From NCBI GenBank assembly GCA_018668195.1, contig JABITU010000113.1, positions 1 through 20,762 on the forward strand: a stretch of 20,762 nt of DNA. Reading direction: 5' to 3'. Source of the DNA: Tateyamaria sp. Lineage in GTDB: Bacteria > Pseudomonadota > Alphaproteobacteria > Rhodobacterales > Rhodobacteraceae. The translations under genes and the position numbers were made by a program. The notes under the pieces are model-generated. The model was given only the letters and a program-made list of their open reading frames with translations, did no database searches and was not told the origin of the DNA. This document shows positions 13,311-20,762 of this stretch, piece by piece (position 1 is the first letter of the stretch; the number at the start of each line of letters is the position of its first letter).

Positions 13311-13440
13311 TTTCGACTGCTCATATTGTGCGTGTTATCCCGCCTCTGCGGCCGCTTGTGCGATTGCAACGCACGTAGGCCATGCTAGCTTGGTCGGTAA
13401 CAGCGCAACTGTGCGCAACATAAATAGGGAACGCAGCACA

Positions 13441-15156
13441 TTGATACGCCAACTGGTCTCTTGTTACGTCGGGCTTGCTTTGATTTTGACCCTGACCGGC
13501 CCAGCAGTTTCACAATCGGTGGCCGGAGGGTATCTGGCTGGACAGCTAGCCGCGTCTGAAAGCGATTTTGAGGCTGCGGCGCAGTACTTTACGAAGGCTC
13601 TCGCGCGTGACCCGAACAGTCCGAATTTGATGGAGGGCGTGATTGTTTCGCAACTGGCACTGGGACGAATCGACCGAGCAGAGCCGATAGCAAAATTGCT
13701 TGAAGCGCGCGGGCTGCGCAGCCAGTCAGCACAAATGGCCATTATCGCGGGCCTGTTTGCTGCCGAAGACTACGAGGCTTTCCTCGCGCGTGATGTCGAA
13801 GCACAGGGGATCGGCCCACTAATGGACGGGTTGTTGCAGGCCTGGGCGCAGGTTGGGGCCGGTAACAGCGACGCGGCCATGCGCACCTTTGACCGCATCG
13901 CTAAGGAACCGGGATTGCGGGGTTTCGCGCTGTACCACAAGGCGATGGCATTGGGCGGTTTGGGCAAATTTGAAGAAGCCGAAGCGATTTTTAGCGGGCA
14001 AACTGGCGCCCCCTTGCAGCAAACACGCCGCGGGGTGATAGCCCGCGCCGAGGTTTTGTCGCAAATAGGGCGTAACGATGATGCGGTGACCTCTATCCGC
14101 AGTGCGTTCGGGCCTGCGACAGATCCTGAACTTACCCGTCTACTTACAAAGCTCGAGGCAGGTGAAACGGTTAATTTCAGCCATATCACTTCAGCACGCG
14201 ACGGTGCGGCCGAAGTGTTTTATTCAGTCGCGGGTGCTCTGCGTCAGGATGCCGGGGCTGATTACACTTTGCTCTACGGGCAACTCGCGAATTATCTGCG
14301 CCCAAACCACATTGATGCAGTGTTGATGAACGCAGAACTTCTCGAATCCCTCGCGCAACATGAGCTGGCAAACGCCACTTACAAGCAAGTTCCGACAGAT
14401 CACCCAGCGTTTCATGCGGCCGAATTGGGGCGCGCCGAAGTACTGCGCCGATGGGGCAAGATGGATGCGGCCATCGAAGTGCTGGAACAGCTGGCCAAAC
14501 GGTTTGGTGATCTTGCTATTGTTCATTCGACCCTTGGCGATGTTTTGCGGCAACAAGACAGGTTCGAACCTGCGGCTGCAGCCTATGATCGTGCGCTTGA
14601 ACGCACGCCTGATGGCACGCGCGGTGCTTGGTTTTTGCATTATGCCCGTGCCATTGCCTACGAACGGCTCAAGGAATGGCCCAAAGCCGAGGCTGATTTT
14701 CGCCAAGCGCTTGCTTTGAACCCCGGCCAACCTCAGGTTCTGAATTACCTTGGATATTCGTTGGTGGAAAAACAGATCAAGCTCGACGAAGCACTTGCGA
14801 TGATCGAAGAGGCCGTCACTGTCAGCCCTGACAGCGGCTATATTGTCGATTCGCTTGGCTGGGTTCTCTATCGTCTTGGCCGCTACCAAGATGCCTTGGG
14901 CCCGATGGAACGCGCGGTCGAATTGATGCCGATAGATCCGGTGGTCAATGACCATTTGGGCGATGTCTATTGGGCCGTTGGCCGCGCTCGCGAGGCCCGG
15001 TTTCAATGGATGCGCGCACTTAGCTTTGTGGATCCTGAAGAAATAGACGGAGAGGCTGATCCCAACCGGATGCGGCGCAAGCTGCAAGTGGGACTGGATC
15101 AGGTACTGAAAGAAGAGGGTGCCGACCCGTTGCGGATGGCGGATGATGAAGGTTGA
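13441..15156 (+). CDS. Exported tetratricopeptide-repeat protein
   Basis: 571 residues from a TTG start at 13441, chosen because the sequence then begins with a signal peptide (IRQLVSCYVGLALILTLTGP then AVSQ) and AGGGA lies ten bases upstream. Earlier in-frame codons would place about 87 unlike residues in front, overlapping the ETF-QO gene. The mature protein is a chain of TPR helices: one unit at about 35-65 (AASESDFEAAAQYFTKALAR), degenerate ones in the middle, and a clear block in the last 220 residues (LGDVLRQQDRFEPAAAAYDR, YLGYSLVEKQIKLDEALAMI, SLGWVLYRLGRYQDALGPME, HLGDVYWAVGRAREARFQWM). It is probably periplasmic and acts as a protein-protein scaffold; the partner is unknown. Its 3' end overlaps the ispE start by 11 bases, so the two are translationally coupled. 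Confidence 0.9.
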   Translation: MIRQLVSCYVGLALILTLTGPAVSQSVAGGYLAGQLAASESDFEAAAQYFTKALARDPNSPNLMEGVIVSQLALGRIDRAEPIAKLLEARGLRSQSAQMAIIAGLFAAEDYEAFLARDVEAQGIGPLMDGLLQAWAQVGAGNSDAAMRTFDRIAKEPGLRGFALYHKAMALGGLGKFEEAEAIFSGQTGAPLQQTRRGVIARAEVLSQIGRNDDAVTSIRSAFGPATDPELTRLLTKLEAGETVNFSHITSARDGAAEVFYSVAGALRQDAGADYTLLYGQLANYLRPNHIDAVLMNAELLESLAQHELANATYKQVPTDHPAFHAAELGRAEVLRRWGKMDAAIEVLEQLAKRFGDLAIVHSTLGDVLRQQDRFEPAAAAYDRALERTPDGTRGAWFLHYARAIAYERLKEWPKAEADFRQALALNPGQPQVLNYLGYSLVEKQIKLDEALAMIEEAVTVSPDSGYIVDSLGWVLYRLGRYQDALGPMERAVELMPIDPVVNDHLGDVYWAVGRAREARFQWMRALSFVDPEEIDGEADPNRMRRKLQVGLDQVLKEEGADPLRMADDEG

Positions 15157-16057
15157 GGTCTTCGCCCCGGCCAAAATCAATTTGTGCCTGCACGTTACCG
15201 GCAAACGCAGCGATGGATATCACCTGCTAGATACGCTGGTTGCTTTTGCCGATATCGGCGACACGGTTTGCCTGAGCGACACAGGCCCGGCCGGACTGGA
15301 AGTGTCTGGGCCCGAGGCCGCGCCGGAGCTTTCGGGCAAAGATAATATCATGTGGCAAGCAGCCGCGCGGTTCTGGGGGCCGGACCGGTCTTTGTCGATG
15401 CATCTGGACAAGCAGTTGCCGGTGGCGTCGGGTATCGGTGGTGGGTCGGCAGACGCGGCAGCGACCTATCGTGGGCTGCTGTGGCTGCACGCCGCTGCCG
15501 AAGGTCTCGATACACCGCGTGCCCCATCAGCCGAGGATGCCGAGGCCCTGATGGCCATTGGCGCCGATGTGCCGATGTGTGTTCTCAGTGAAACTGCGCG
15601 CGTACAAGGCATGGGGGAACAGATCACGCCGGTTGATGGTCTGCACCCCTACCCGGTCGTGCTGGTGAACCCGCGTGTTCAAGTATCGACCCCAACGGTA
15701 TTTTCGCGGCTGGCCAATAAAAAAAATCTGGGGCTTGAGCCGTGGCCTGACAGTTTTGAGGATCGCGACGCGGTACCGGAATGGCTGGGCGCACAGCGCA
15801 ACGATCTGCAGGCCCCGGCGATCGAGTGCTGCCCTGAGATCGGCGCTGTGCTGGGCGCTTTGGCACAGGACCAGAACTGCCATCTGGCGCGCATGTCCGG
15901 GTCGGGGGCCACGTGTTTTGGCCTATTCGGACGGATGCATCAGGCGCAGGCCGCCGCGCAAAGCATCAACGCTTCGCATTCAGATTGGTGGGTGCGCGTG
16001 GGCCGCCTGAACGGCAGCCGCCGTGCTGTTCCTCAGTTGATACGTTCGACCACGTAA
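15146..16057 (+). CDS. ispE: 4-diphosphocytidyl-2-C-methyl-D-erythritol kinase
   Basis: 303 residues, a GHMP-superfamily kinase of the MEP (non-mevalonate) isoprenoid pathway that phosphorylates the 2-hydroxyl of CDP-methylerythritol with ATP. The N-terminus VFAPAKINLCLHVTGKRSDG holds the conserved lysine K10 and YHLLDTLV. The glycine-rich ATP loop is LPVASGIGGGSADAAATYRG. The catalytic aspartate is D141 (IGADVPMC). The C-terminal GHMP motif is RMSGSGATCFGLFG. Start at 15146 (MKVEVFAPAK), with 15143 as an adjacent alternative; both lie inside the TPR gene's last codons. The 3' end overlaps the convergent polyprenyl synthase gene by 25 bases. Confidence 0.97.
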   Translation: MKVEVFAPAKINLCLHVTGKRSDGYHLLDTLVAFADIGDTVCLSDTGPAGLEVSGPEAAPELSGKDNIMWQAAARFWGPDRSLSMHLDKQLPVASGIGGGSADAAATYRGLLWLHAAAEGLDTPRAPSAEDAEALMAIGADVPMCVLSETARVQGMGEQITPVDGLHPYPVVLVNPRVQVSTPTVFSRLANKKNLGLEPWPDSFEDRDAVPEWLGAQRNDLQAPAIECCPEIGAVLGALAQDQNCHLARMSGSGATCFGLFGRMHQAQAAAQSINASHSDWWVRVGRLNGSRRAVPQLIRSTT

Positions 16058-17031
16058 TCTGCTAGATCAATAAGGATATCGCGCAAGGTATGACCCGGTG
16101 CGCGCGCCATCGCGGCCTTGGCCTTGCCGGCCCAATTGATTGCGTCCTGCCGTGTAGCCTCAAGCGCGCCATGCCGTCTCAGCAGGCTCAAGGCGTGATC
16201 CAGATCGCCATCTTCCTGATGCCCGCGTTCAATGGTGCGCGACCAAAAGGCGCGTTCCTCAGCATCGGCGCAGGCCACAGCTTTGATCACTGGCAAGGTC
16301 AGCTTGCGCTCGCGAAAATCGTCGCCTACGTTCTTGCCGGTGGTGGCCGACTGACCCTGATAATCCAGCAAATCGTCAACGATCTGGAACGCGATCCCAA
16401 GCGCATCGCCGTAGTCGAACAGGTCACGCACGATGGCGTCATCTGCCCCGGCGATCACACCGCCCACTTCTGTGGCGGCGGAAAACAGCGCGGCAGTCTT
16501 GCCGCGGACCACTTGCAGATACACCGCTTCGTCAGTGGCCAAATCTTGTGCGGCGGTCATTTGCAGCACTTCGCCTTCGGCAATCGTGGCTGACGCATTT
16601 GATAAGATTCGCAGAACTTCCAGAGATCCAGTTTCGGTCATCAACTGAAAGCTGCGAGCGAACAGATAATCACCCACCAAAACCGAAGATTTGTTGTCCC
16701 ACAGCAGGTTGGCCGTGGGTCGCCCCCGGCGCTGCGCGCTTTCGTCAACCACGTCGTCATGCAAAAGGGTGGCGGTATGGATGAACTCTACCGTTGCCGC
16801 AAGGTGCACGTGAAATGGTCCGCCATAGCCGCACATGTGTGCCGCTGCCAAGGTCAGCATCGGCCGCAAACGTTTGCCGCCCGCGTCGACCAGATGGCGC
16901 GTCACTTCGGGGATGCGCGGTGCATGCTTTGATGCCATCCGATCACGGATCAGGTCGTTAACGGCTTCCATATCGGCAGTCAGATACGAGGCCAGCAGAT
17001 CGTGCGGTTTCGCAATATGAGATGCATCCAT
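16033..17031 (-). CDS. Polyprenyl diphosphate synthase (ubiquinone side chain)
   Basis: 332 residues, an all-helical trans-prenyltransferase. The first aspartate-rich motif is LLHDDVVD (D92-D96), with GGKRLRP (51-57) before it. The second is FQIVDDLLDYQG (about D219-D223). These bind Mg2+ and diphosphate while IPP units are added to an allylic primer. The sequence resembles the octaprenyl/solanesyl/decaprenyl synthases (IspB/DdsA) rather than short-chain farnesyl synthases. In Rhodobacterales the product is expected to be decaprenyl diphosphate for ubiquinone-10; chain length cannot be read from sequence with certainty. The start ATG 17031 (MDASHIAKPH) follows GGGGGGA at good spacing; a TTG at 17058 is less likely. 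It is convergent with ispE, sharing 25 bases at the 3' ends. Confidence 0.93.
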   Translation of the reverse strand: MDASHIAKPHDLLASYLTADMEAVNDLIRDRMASKHAPRIPEVTRHLVDAGGKRLRPMLTLAAAHMCGYGGPFHVHLAATVEFIHTATLLHDDVVDESAQRRGRPTANLLWDNKSSVLVGDYLFARSFQLMTETGSLEVLRILSNASATIAEGEVLQMTAAQDLATDEAVYLQVVRGKTAALFSAATEVGGVIAGADDAIVRDLFDYGDALGIAFQIVDDLLDYQGQSATTGKNVGDDFRERKLTLPVIKAVACADAEERAFWSRTIERGHQEDGDLDHALSLLRRHGALEATRQDAINWAGKAKAAMARAPGHTLRDILIDLADYVVERIN

Positions 17032-17087
17032 CAAAGTGTCCCCCCGTACTCTCGACAAATAGACCGCTATGGCCCTACATCCACTCT

Positions 17088-17303
17088 ATGAAGGAACTTT
17101 TGCGCAGCACCGACCCGACGATCATTGCCTTTGCTTCCGCTCTTCTCGAAGGCGAGGATATAGACTGCTTTCAGATGGACGTAAATATGAGCATCCTTGA
17201 AGGTGGGATTGGAATTTTTCCGCGCCGTTTGATGGTGCGGACAGACGATCATGAGGTAGCGTTGCGGGTGATGCAGGGCAATGACATCGATCTTGGATAC
17301 TGA
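17088..17303 (+). CDS. DUF2007 domain protein (putative signal-transducing protein)
   Basis: 71 residues. The whole protein is one DUF2007-type domain: MKELLRSTDPTIIAFASALL, then EGEDIDCFQMDVNMSILEGG and RLMVRTDDHEVALRVM. Family members are annotated as putative signal-transducing proteins with a PII-like fold; no function is established. The start ATG 17088 has no clear Shine-Dalgarno. The short 56-base gap to the divergent polyprenyl synthase gene suggests overlapping promoters. The 3' end overlaps the next gene by 23 bases, so the two are co-translated. Confidence 0.88.
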   Translation: MKELLRSTDPTIIAFASALLEGEDIDCFQMDVNMSILEGGIGIFPRRLMVRTDDHEVALRVMQGNDIDLGY

Positions 17304-18024
17304 ACTTACCCACGATGCGTTCCTTGGGGGGCAGTTGCATTTGTGGCAACCGCGCCAGGGCTATCGGGCAGGGGTTGATCCCGTCTTGCTGGCCGCATCC
17401 GTTCCTGCGAAACCGGGGCAATCCGTTCTTGATCTGGGCTGTGGGGTGGGGGCGGCGGCACTGTGCCTTGGTGCGCGGGTACCGGGGTTGCGCCTGTTTG
17501 GCATTGAGCGGCAATCGCATTACGCGGCCCTCGCGGCGCGCAACGGGCTTGAAGTGTTCACTGCAGACCTTTCTGCACCACCGGTGGAATTGCGTGACCA
17601 AAGTTTTGATCATGTATTGGCAAACCCCCCCTACTTTGACCGCTCGGCTGGATTTCGGTCGCAAGATTCAGGGCGCGAAGCGGCGATGGGCATAGACACG
17701 CCGCTTGTCTCCTGGATGGATGCAGCGGCGCGTAGGCTGAGGCACAAGGGCCATTTGCATTTGATCCACCGCGCTGAACGGGTGCCTGATATTCTTGGTG
17801 CCGCCAACGGTCGGCTGGGCAGCCCCGAGATATGGCCATTGTGCCCCCGGGTCGGCAAAGCGGCAGAACTGGTGATTTTCCGAGCGCGCAAGAACGGGCG
17901 GGCAAATTTCGTCTTGCACGGTCCGATTGCACTACACACAGGCACTGTACATGTTGCTGACGGCGACACTTACAGGCCTGAAATTCAGGCGGTTTTGCGC
18001 GGCGGTGCAGCGCTTTTGGATTAA
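17281..18024 (+). CDS. tRNA1(Val) (adenine-N6)-methyltransferase-like protein
   Basis: 247 residues, a class I SAM-dependent methyltransferase. Motif I is VLDLGCGVGAAALCL (about 49-63), and the acidic end of the second strand is GIERQ. The catalytic NPPY tetrad of N6-adenine methyltransferases is at 115-118 (HVLANPPYFD). The N-terminal block HDAFLGGQLHLWQPRQGYRA is typical of TrmN6/YfiC relatives, which methylate A37 of tRNA1(Val). Relatives that methylate other substrates share this layout, so the substrate is likely, not proven. It overlaps the DUF2007 gene by 23 bases. The 3' end is convergent with the ABC importer operon, with about 80 bases between. Confidence 0.88.
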   Translation: MTSILDTELTHDAFLGGQLHLWQPRQGYRAGVDPVLLAASVPAKPGQSVLDLGCGVGAAALCLGARVPGLRLFGIERQSHYAALAARNGLEVFTADLSAPPVELRDQSFDHVLANPPYFDRSAGFRSQDSGREAAMGIDTPLVSWMDAAARRLRHKGHLHLIHRAERVPDILGAANGRLGSPEIWPLCPRVGKAAELVIFRARKNGRANFVLHGPIALHTGTVHVADGDTYRPEIQAVLRGGAALLD

Positions 18025-18106
18025 AGCGTTATGCGGCAACGCACCGGTCTGCCTGTGTGGCACATCAGATTCTTGCCCGCTTGTAACGTGCAATTGAGTT
18101 CCATCG

Positions 18107-19156
18107 TCAATCGGATCGACGCCCCAAGAGCCAAACAAAGAAAATGCCGCCAATCAGTCCTGTTACGATTCCTATGGGCATGTCTTCTGGCGCCATCACA
18201 GTGCGTGCAGCAATGTCGGCCCAGAGCAGAAATATTGCGCCGATCAGTGCGGATGCTGGCAAGACACGGGTATAATCGCCGCCCACGAGAATGCGGGCAA
18301 TGTGCGGCACCATGAGGCCAACAAACCCAATTATACCGGAAAAGGCGACCATCACTCCAGTGATAAGTGCTCCGACCACAAAAACGGCAAGCCGGAACTT
18401 GGCCACCGGGATACCAAGGGTCGCTGCCGTCTCGTCACCGATTGTCATGGCATTCAATTGTGTTGCTCGGCTCATAAGCCAAGCGCCGCTCAGCAAGAGG
18501 ATAATGAGCGGATAAATGAGCTGTGACCATTGCGCGAGGCCAAGGCCGCCCAGCATCCAAAACACCACTGTATGGGATGCGCGCGGGTCACCTAAAAAGA
18601 TCAAACCATTCGCGCCGGCCATAATAATGAAAGAGACTGCAACACCTGCCAGCACCAGTCGGTCGGCGCTGGTTGCATCTGCAACGCGGGACACGCCAAG
18701 AACGATCGCTGTCGCCATCAGTGCGCCACCAAATGCCAGAAGCGGGACGGTTAAAAGCCCGAGGAAAAGCCCTGAGTGCAGAAGCGCAAAGATCGCACCA
18801 AATGCACCGCCCGATGAGATACCAAGAAGGTGCGGATCAGCGAGCGGATTGCGCGTTACAGATTGCAATGCGGCGCCCACCATGGCGAGGCCTGCCCCCA
18901 CCATCATCGCAAGAAACGCGCGCGGAAAGCGGATTTCCCAAACAATGGCCTCTCTGCCCCGGGTCCAGCTGGGATCGATCAAGCCTGGTGATATCTTGTT
19001 GGCCAAAATGCCCCAAACAGTGGCGGCCGGAACAGGAACAGCACCGACCGACACCGCAAGAGACAACGAGGCCAACAGCACAACAAACCCGCCAATAGCC
19101 AGGGTAGAACGCCGCCCGAAAACCGAGCGGCGCGTTTTTGTAGTGTCTTTGCTCAA
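18107..19156 (-). CDS. FecCD-family ABC transporter permease
   Basis: 349 residues, an inner-membrane permease of the FecCD/BtuC family with about ten hydrophobic segments. Visible family marks: TVWGILANKISPG near the N-terminus, VWEIRFPRAFLAMMVGAGLA, then MVGAALQSVTRNPLADPHLL with GISSGGAFGA. Near the C-terminus are GFVGLMVPHIARILVGGDYT and LLWADIAARTVMAPEDMPIG. These form the translocation path and the loop that docks onto the ATPase. A basic stretch, TKTRRSVFGRR, precedes TM1. It starts three bases after the substrate-binding protein's stop codon and is the last gene of the operon. The substrate class is iron-siderophore, heme or cobalamin. Confidence 0.94.
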   Translation of the reverse strand: MSKDTTKTRRSVFGRRSTLAIGGFVVLLASLSLAVSVGAVPVPAATVWGILANKISPGLIDPSWTRGREAIVWEIRFPRAFLAMMVGAGLAMVGAALQSVTRNPLADPHLLGISSGGAFGAIFALLHSGLFLGLLTVPLLAFGGALMATAIVLGVSRVADATSADRLVLAGVAVSFIIMAGANGLIFLGDPRASHTVVFWMLGGLGLAQWSQLIYPLIILLLSGAWLMSRATQLNAMTIGDETAATLGIPVAKFRLAVFVVGALITGVMVAFSGIIGFVGLMVPHIARILVGGDYTRVLPASALIGAIFLLWADIAARTVMAPEDMPIGIVTGLIGGIFFVWLLGRRSD

Positions 19157-19159
19157 ATC

Positions 19160-20095
19160 CTATTGGCCCCAGAAGGCTTCGGCCAAGGTTTTGATTGCCT
19201 GAATATTGCGCGGGCCGGATGTGGCCTCGACATACTCAAGCGTGACGAATCGGTCGTTCTTTACGGCATCCAATTCAGCAAAGGCTGGCTTGGACATCAT
19301 GAAATCACGTTTCTGTTCCGCCGTTACCTCGCCATAGTTTACGATCACGATAACCTCCGGATTGCGTTCAACCACTTCTTCCCAGGTTACTGTACCCCAG
19401 CTTTTTTCAAAGTCTTCCATAACGTTCATACCGCCGGCTGCTTCGATGAGTGCAGTTGGCATGGCATATAGCCCGGCCGTAAATGGGGCATCTTCGCCAC
19501 TGTCATAGACAAATACACGGAGCGGATCGCCGGTTTCGAGGGTATCTGCGAAAGACGCAAGGTCGGCCTTGTATCCGTCAATCAGTGTGGCAGCTTTGTC
19601 TGGTACGTCAAAGATTGTACCGAGATTGGCCAGGTCGGCATACATGTCTTCGATGCTTGCTTTACCCTTGTTCATGATGTGTGTGCAGCTCTCGGTCAGT
19701 TCGTAAACCTTGATACCAAATGGGGCGAGGGTATCGGGTGTCACCTCGCCTCCTACTTTCATCCCATAGTTCCAGCCGGCGAAAAAGAAATCAGCGTCTG
19801 CACCAACAAGCACTTCTTTAGTTGGATATTTTGCAGACAGTTCTGGCAATGCTTCAATGCCTGCGCGCATCTCTTCGTCCAGTGTTTTCCACCCGGAAAT
19901 CCCGGTATATCCCACCATCCGATCTGCCAGACCAAGGACCAGCATCATCTCGGTCAGGTTGACGTCATTCGATATAGCACGCGCTGGTGGCGCATCGAAG
20001 CTGACGGTTCGATTACAGCTTTGAACGGTTGTATCAGCCGAGGCGAGCCCCGCGCTCAGGCCAAGCGCGAGCGAGCTGAGAACGATTTTTCTCAT
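19160..20095 (-). CDS. ABC transporter periplasmic substrate-binding protein (BtuF/FepB type)
   Basis: 311 residues. The signal peptide is 1-20 (IVLSSLALGLSAGLASA). The mature protein has the two-lobe class III binding-protein pattern: CNRTVSFDAPPARAISNDVN with LTEMMLVLGLADRMVGYTG in the first lobe, a long linking helix around the KASIEDMYADLANLGTIFDV segment, and NPEVIVIVNYGE with DRFVTLEYVEATSGPRNIQA in the second. Cysteines in VQSCNRT and TESCTHI may pair. Homologues bind iron chelates, heme or cobalamin; the ligand cannot be read from sequence. AAGGA lies upstream of the ATG at 20095. It sits between the ATPase gene (15-base gap) and the permease gene (3-base gap), all on the minus strand. 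Confidence 0.92.
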   Translation of the reverse strand: MRKIVLSSLALGLSAGLASADTTVQSCNRTVSFDAPPARAISNDVNLTEMMLVLGLADRMVGYTGISGWKTLDEEMRAGIEALPELSAKYPTKEVLVGADADFFFAGWNYGMKVGGEVTPDTLAPFGIKVYELTESCTHIMNKGKASIEDMYADLANLGTIFDVPDKAATLIDGYKADLASFADTLETGDPLRVFVYDSGEDAPFTAGLYAMPTALIEAAGGMNVMEDFEKSWGTVTWEEVVERNPEVIVIVNYGEVTAEQKRDFMMSKPAFAELDAVKNDRFVTLEYVEATSGPRNIQAIKTLAEAFWGQ

Positions 20096-20110
20096 AGTTT
20101 TTTCCTTGAG

Positions 20111-20762
20111 TTAAAGATGAAATGTCAGGTGGTTTGTGTTGCTGGGCGCAAGGCGCTCTTGTCTGGCTGTCACATTAAATGCCTCGGACACGGGGCCAGC
20201 GGTAAAGACGTCTTGCGGCGGTCCGAAACGAAGCGGAACGCCGGCTTGCAACATCAGCACGTCATCGCAAACCGATGCCGCCATGTTGAGATCGTGCAGC
20301 GAAGTCACGATTGTCAAAGGCAGATCACGGATCAACGCCAGCACTTCGAGCTGATGGCGGATGTCTAGATGATTGGTTGGCTCATCCAGAATTAAGAGAC
20401 GCGGCTGTTGGGCAAGCGCACGTGCCACCATGACGCGCTGCCGTTCGCCCCCAGATAATGTGCCAAGCTGGCGGTTGGTAAATGTGTCCAAGCCCATTTG
20501 ATCCAGTGCATCTTGCACAATGGCCACATCTTGAGCGCCGGCTGATCCGCCAAATCCTTTTCGATGGGGGGTACGCCCGAGGGTCACGATCTCTCGGACT
20601 GTCAATGCAAAGTCAGTCGGCTGTTCTTGCAGGACCGCCGCCACGGTCTGCGCGGCTTTGCGGGCAGGAACAGACCAGATATCGACGCCATCTATTTTTA
20701 CAACACCGGTTGTTGGCGCGTGGTACCGATAGAGCAACCGTAGCAACGTAGATTTTCCAGCA
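20111..20762 (-). CDS. ABC transporter ATPase (FecE/BtuD type), 5' end outside the window
   Basis: 217 residues visible; the N-terminus is cut by the right edge. The frame enters in the Walker A motif (AGKSTLLRLLYR), so about 35-40 residues are missing. Also seen: Q-loop region AAVLQEQPTDFALTVREIVT with LGRTPH; signature LSGGERQRVMVARALAQQ; Walker B LLILDEPTNHLDI; and H-loop VTSLHDLNMA. All catalytic parts are present and normal. It energises the FecCD permease. It is the first of the three minus-strand genes in view, so the operon promoter, and any Fur box or cobalamin riboswitch that would show the substrate, lies beyond the edge. Confidence 0.95.
   Translation of the reverse strand, partial: AGKSTLLRLLYRYHAPTTGVVKIDGVDIWSVPARKAAQTVAAVLQEQPTDFALTVREIVTLGRTPHRKGFGGSAGAQDVAIVQDALDQMGLDTFTNRQLGTLSGGERQRVMVARALAQQPRLLILDEPTNHLDIRHQLEVLALIRDLPLTIVTSLHDLNMAASVCDDVLMLQAGVPLRFGPPQDVFTAGPVSEAFNVTARQERLAPSNTNHLTFHL

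Noticed and set aside
13180..13440. N-terminal extension of the TPR gene frame
   Set aside because: It would overlap the end of the ETF-QO gene and bury the signal peptide; the TTG start at 13441 is better supported.
14224..15204. A 326-codon open frame on the minus strand
   Set aside because: It is fully antisense to the TPR and ispE genes. The plus strand has clear TPR motifs, while this frame has no recognisable domain; it results from codon bias.
18516..19202. A 228-codon open frame on the plus strand
   Set aside because: Antisense to the FecCD permease, and its composition (many Pro, Ala, Arg and Thr) is typical of a shadow frame.
19679..20368. A 229-codon open frame on the plus strand
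   Set aside because: Antisense to the substrate-binding protein and the ATPase, both of which have full family motifs.
1..20762. CRISPR array, tRNA or rRNA genes
   Set aside because: No regularly spaced direct repeats and no cloverleaf or rRNA-like segments were recognised by eye; I could not run a covariance model.

Overview
The window looks like a piece of chromosome from a marine alphaproteobacterium of the Rhodobacterales (Roseobacter group). Evidence is the moderate GC content, the character of the housekeeping proteins (GreA, ETF-quinone oxidoreductase, IspE, a long-chain polyprenyl diphosphate synthase), and several genes whose only close relatives known to me are in that order. The assignment is inferred from protein character, not from a marker gene.

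Layout. 1-269: decayed right end of an IS3-family element. 416-664: small unrecognised gene. 907-4760: signalling locus, with a hybrid histidine kinase and a secreted cofactor-less SUOX-fold protein on the minus strand and a divergent LuxR-type response regulator. 5110-6476: uracil-DNA-glycosylase-family gene broken by one in-frame stop, overlapping an SseB-family gene. 6632-8557: mobile-element graveyard. It holds an N-terminal and a C-terminal remnant of IS481-type transposases, and between them a small four-cysteine protein gene cut in two by a near-complete IS407-group IS3 element (6837-8088) with 4-bp target duplications. 8554-10051: greA and a co-oriented two-TM protein. 10216-11429: VOC protein, soxR and an EthD-like protein, with a clear SoxR box. 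11628-17031: ETF-QO, a TPR protein, ispE and a polyprenyl diphosphate synthase. 17088-18024: DUF2007 and a tRNA1(Val)-type methyltransferase. 18107-20762: FecCD/BtuCDF-type ABC importer, whose ATPase gene runs off the right edge.

How the parts work together. The kinase carries a full HisKA-HATPase-REC-HPt relay and may signal to the divergent regulator, with the secreted protein as a possible sensory partner. SoxR probably activates the VOC gene through a promoter with the 19-bp -35/-10 spacing typical of SoxR targets. IspE and the polyprenyl synthase supply isoprenoid for the ubiquinone that ETF-QO reduces. The ABC genes form an iron-chelate or cobalamin-type uptake operon.

The most informative region is 6.6-8.6 kb. 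Removing the IS and one CCAT copy restores an 89-residue reading frame for a small exported or anchored protein lying between transposase debris. I see no tRNA, rRNA or CRISPR array.
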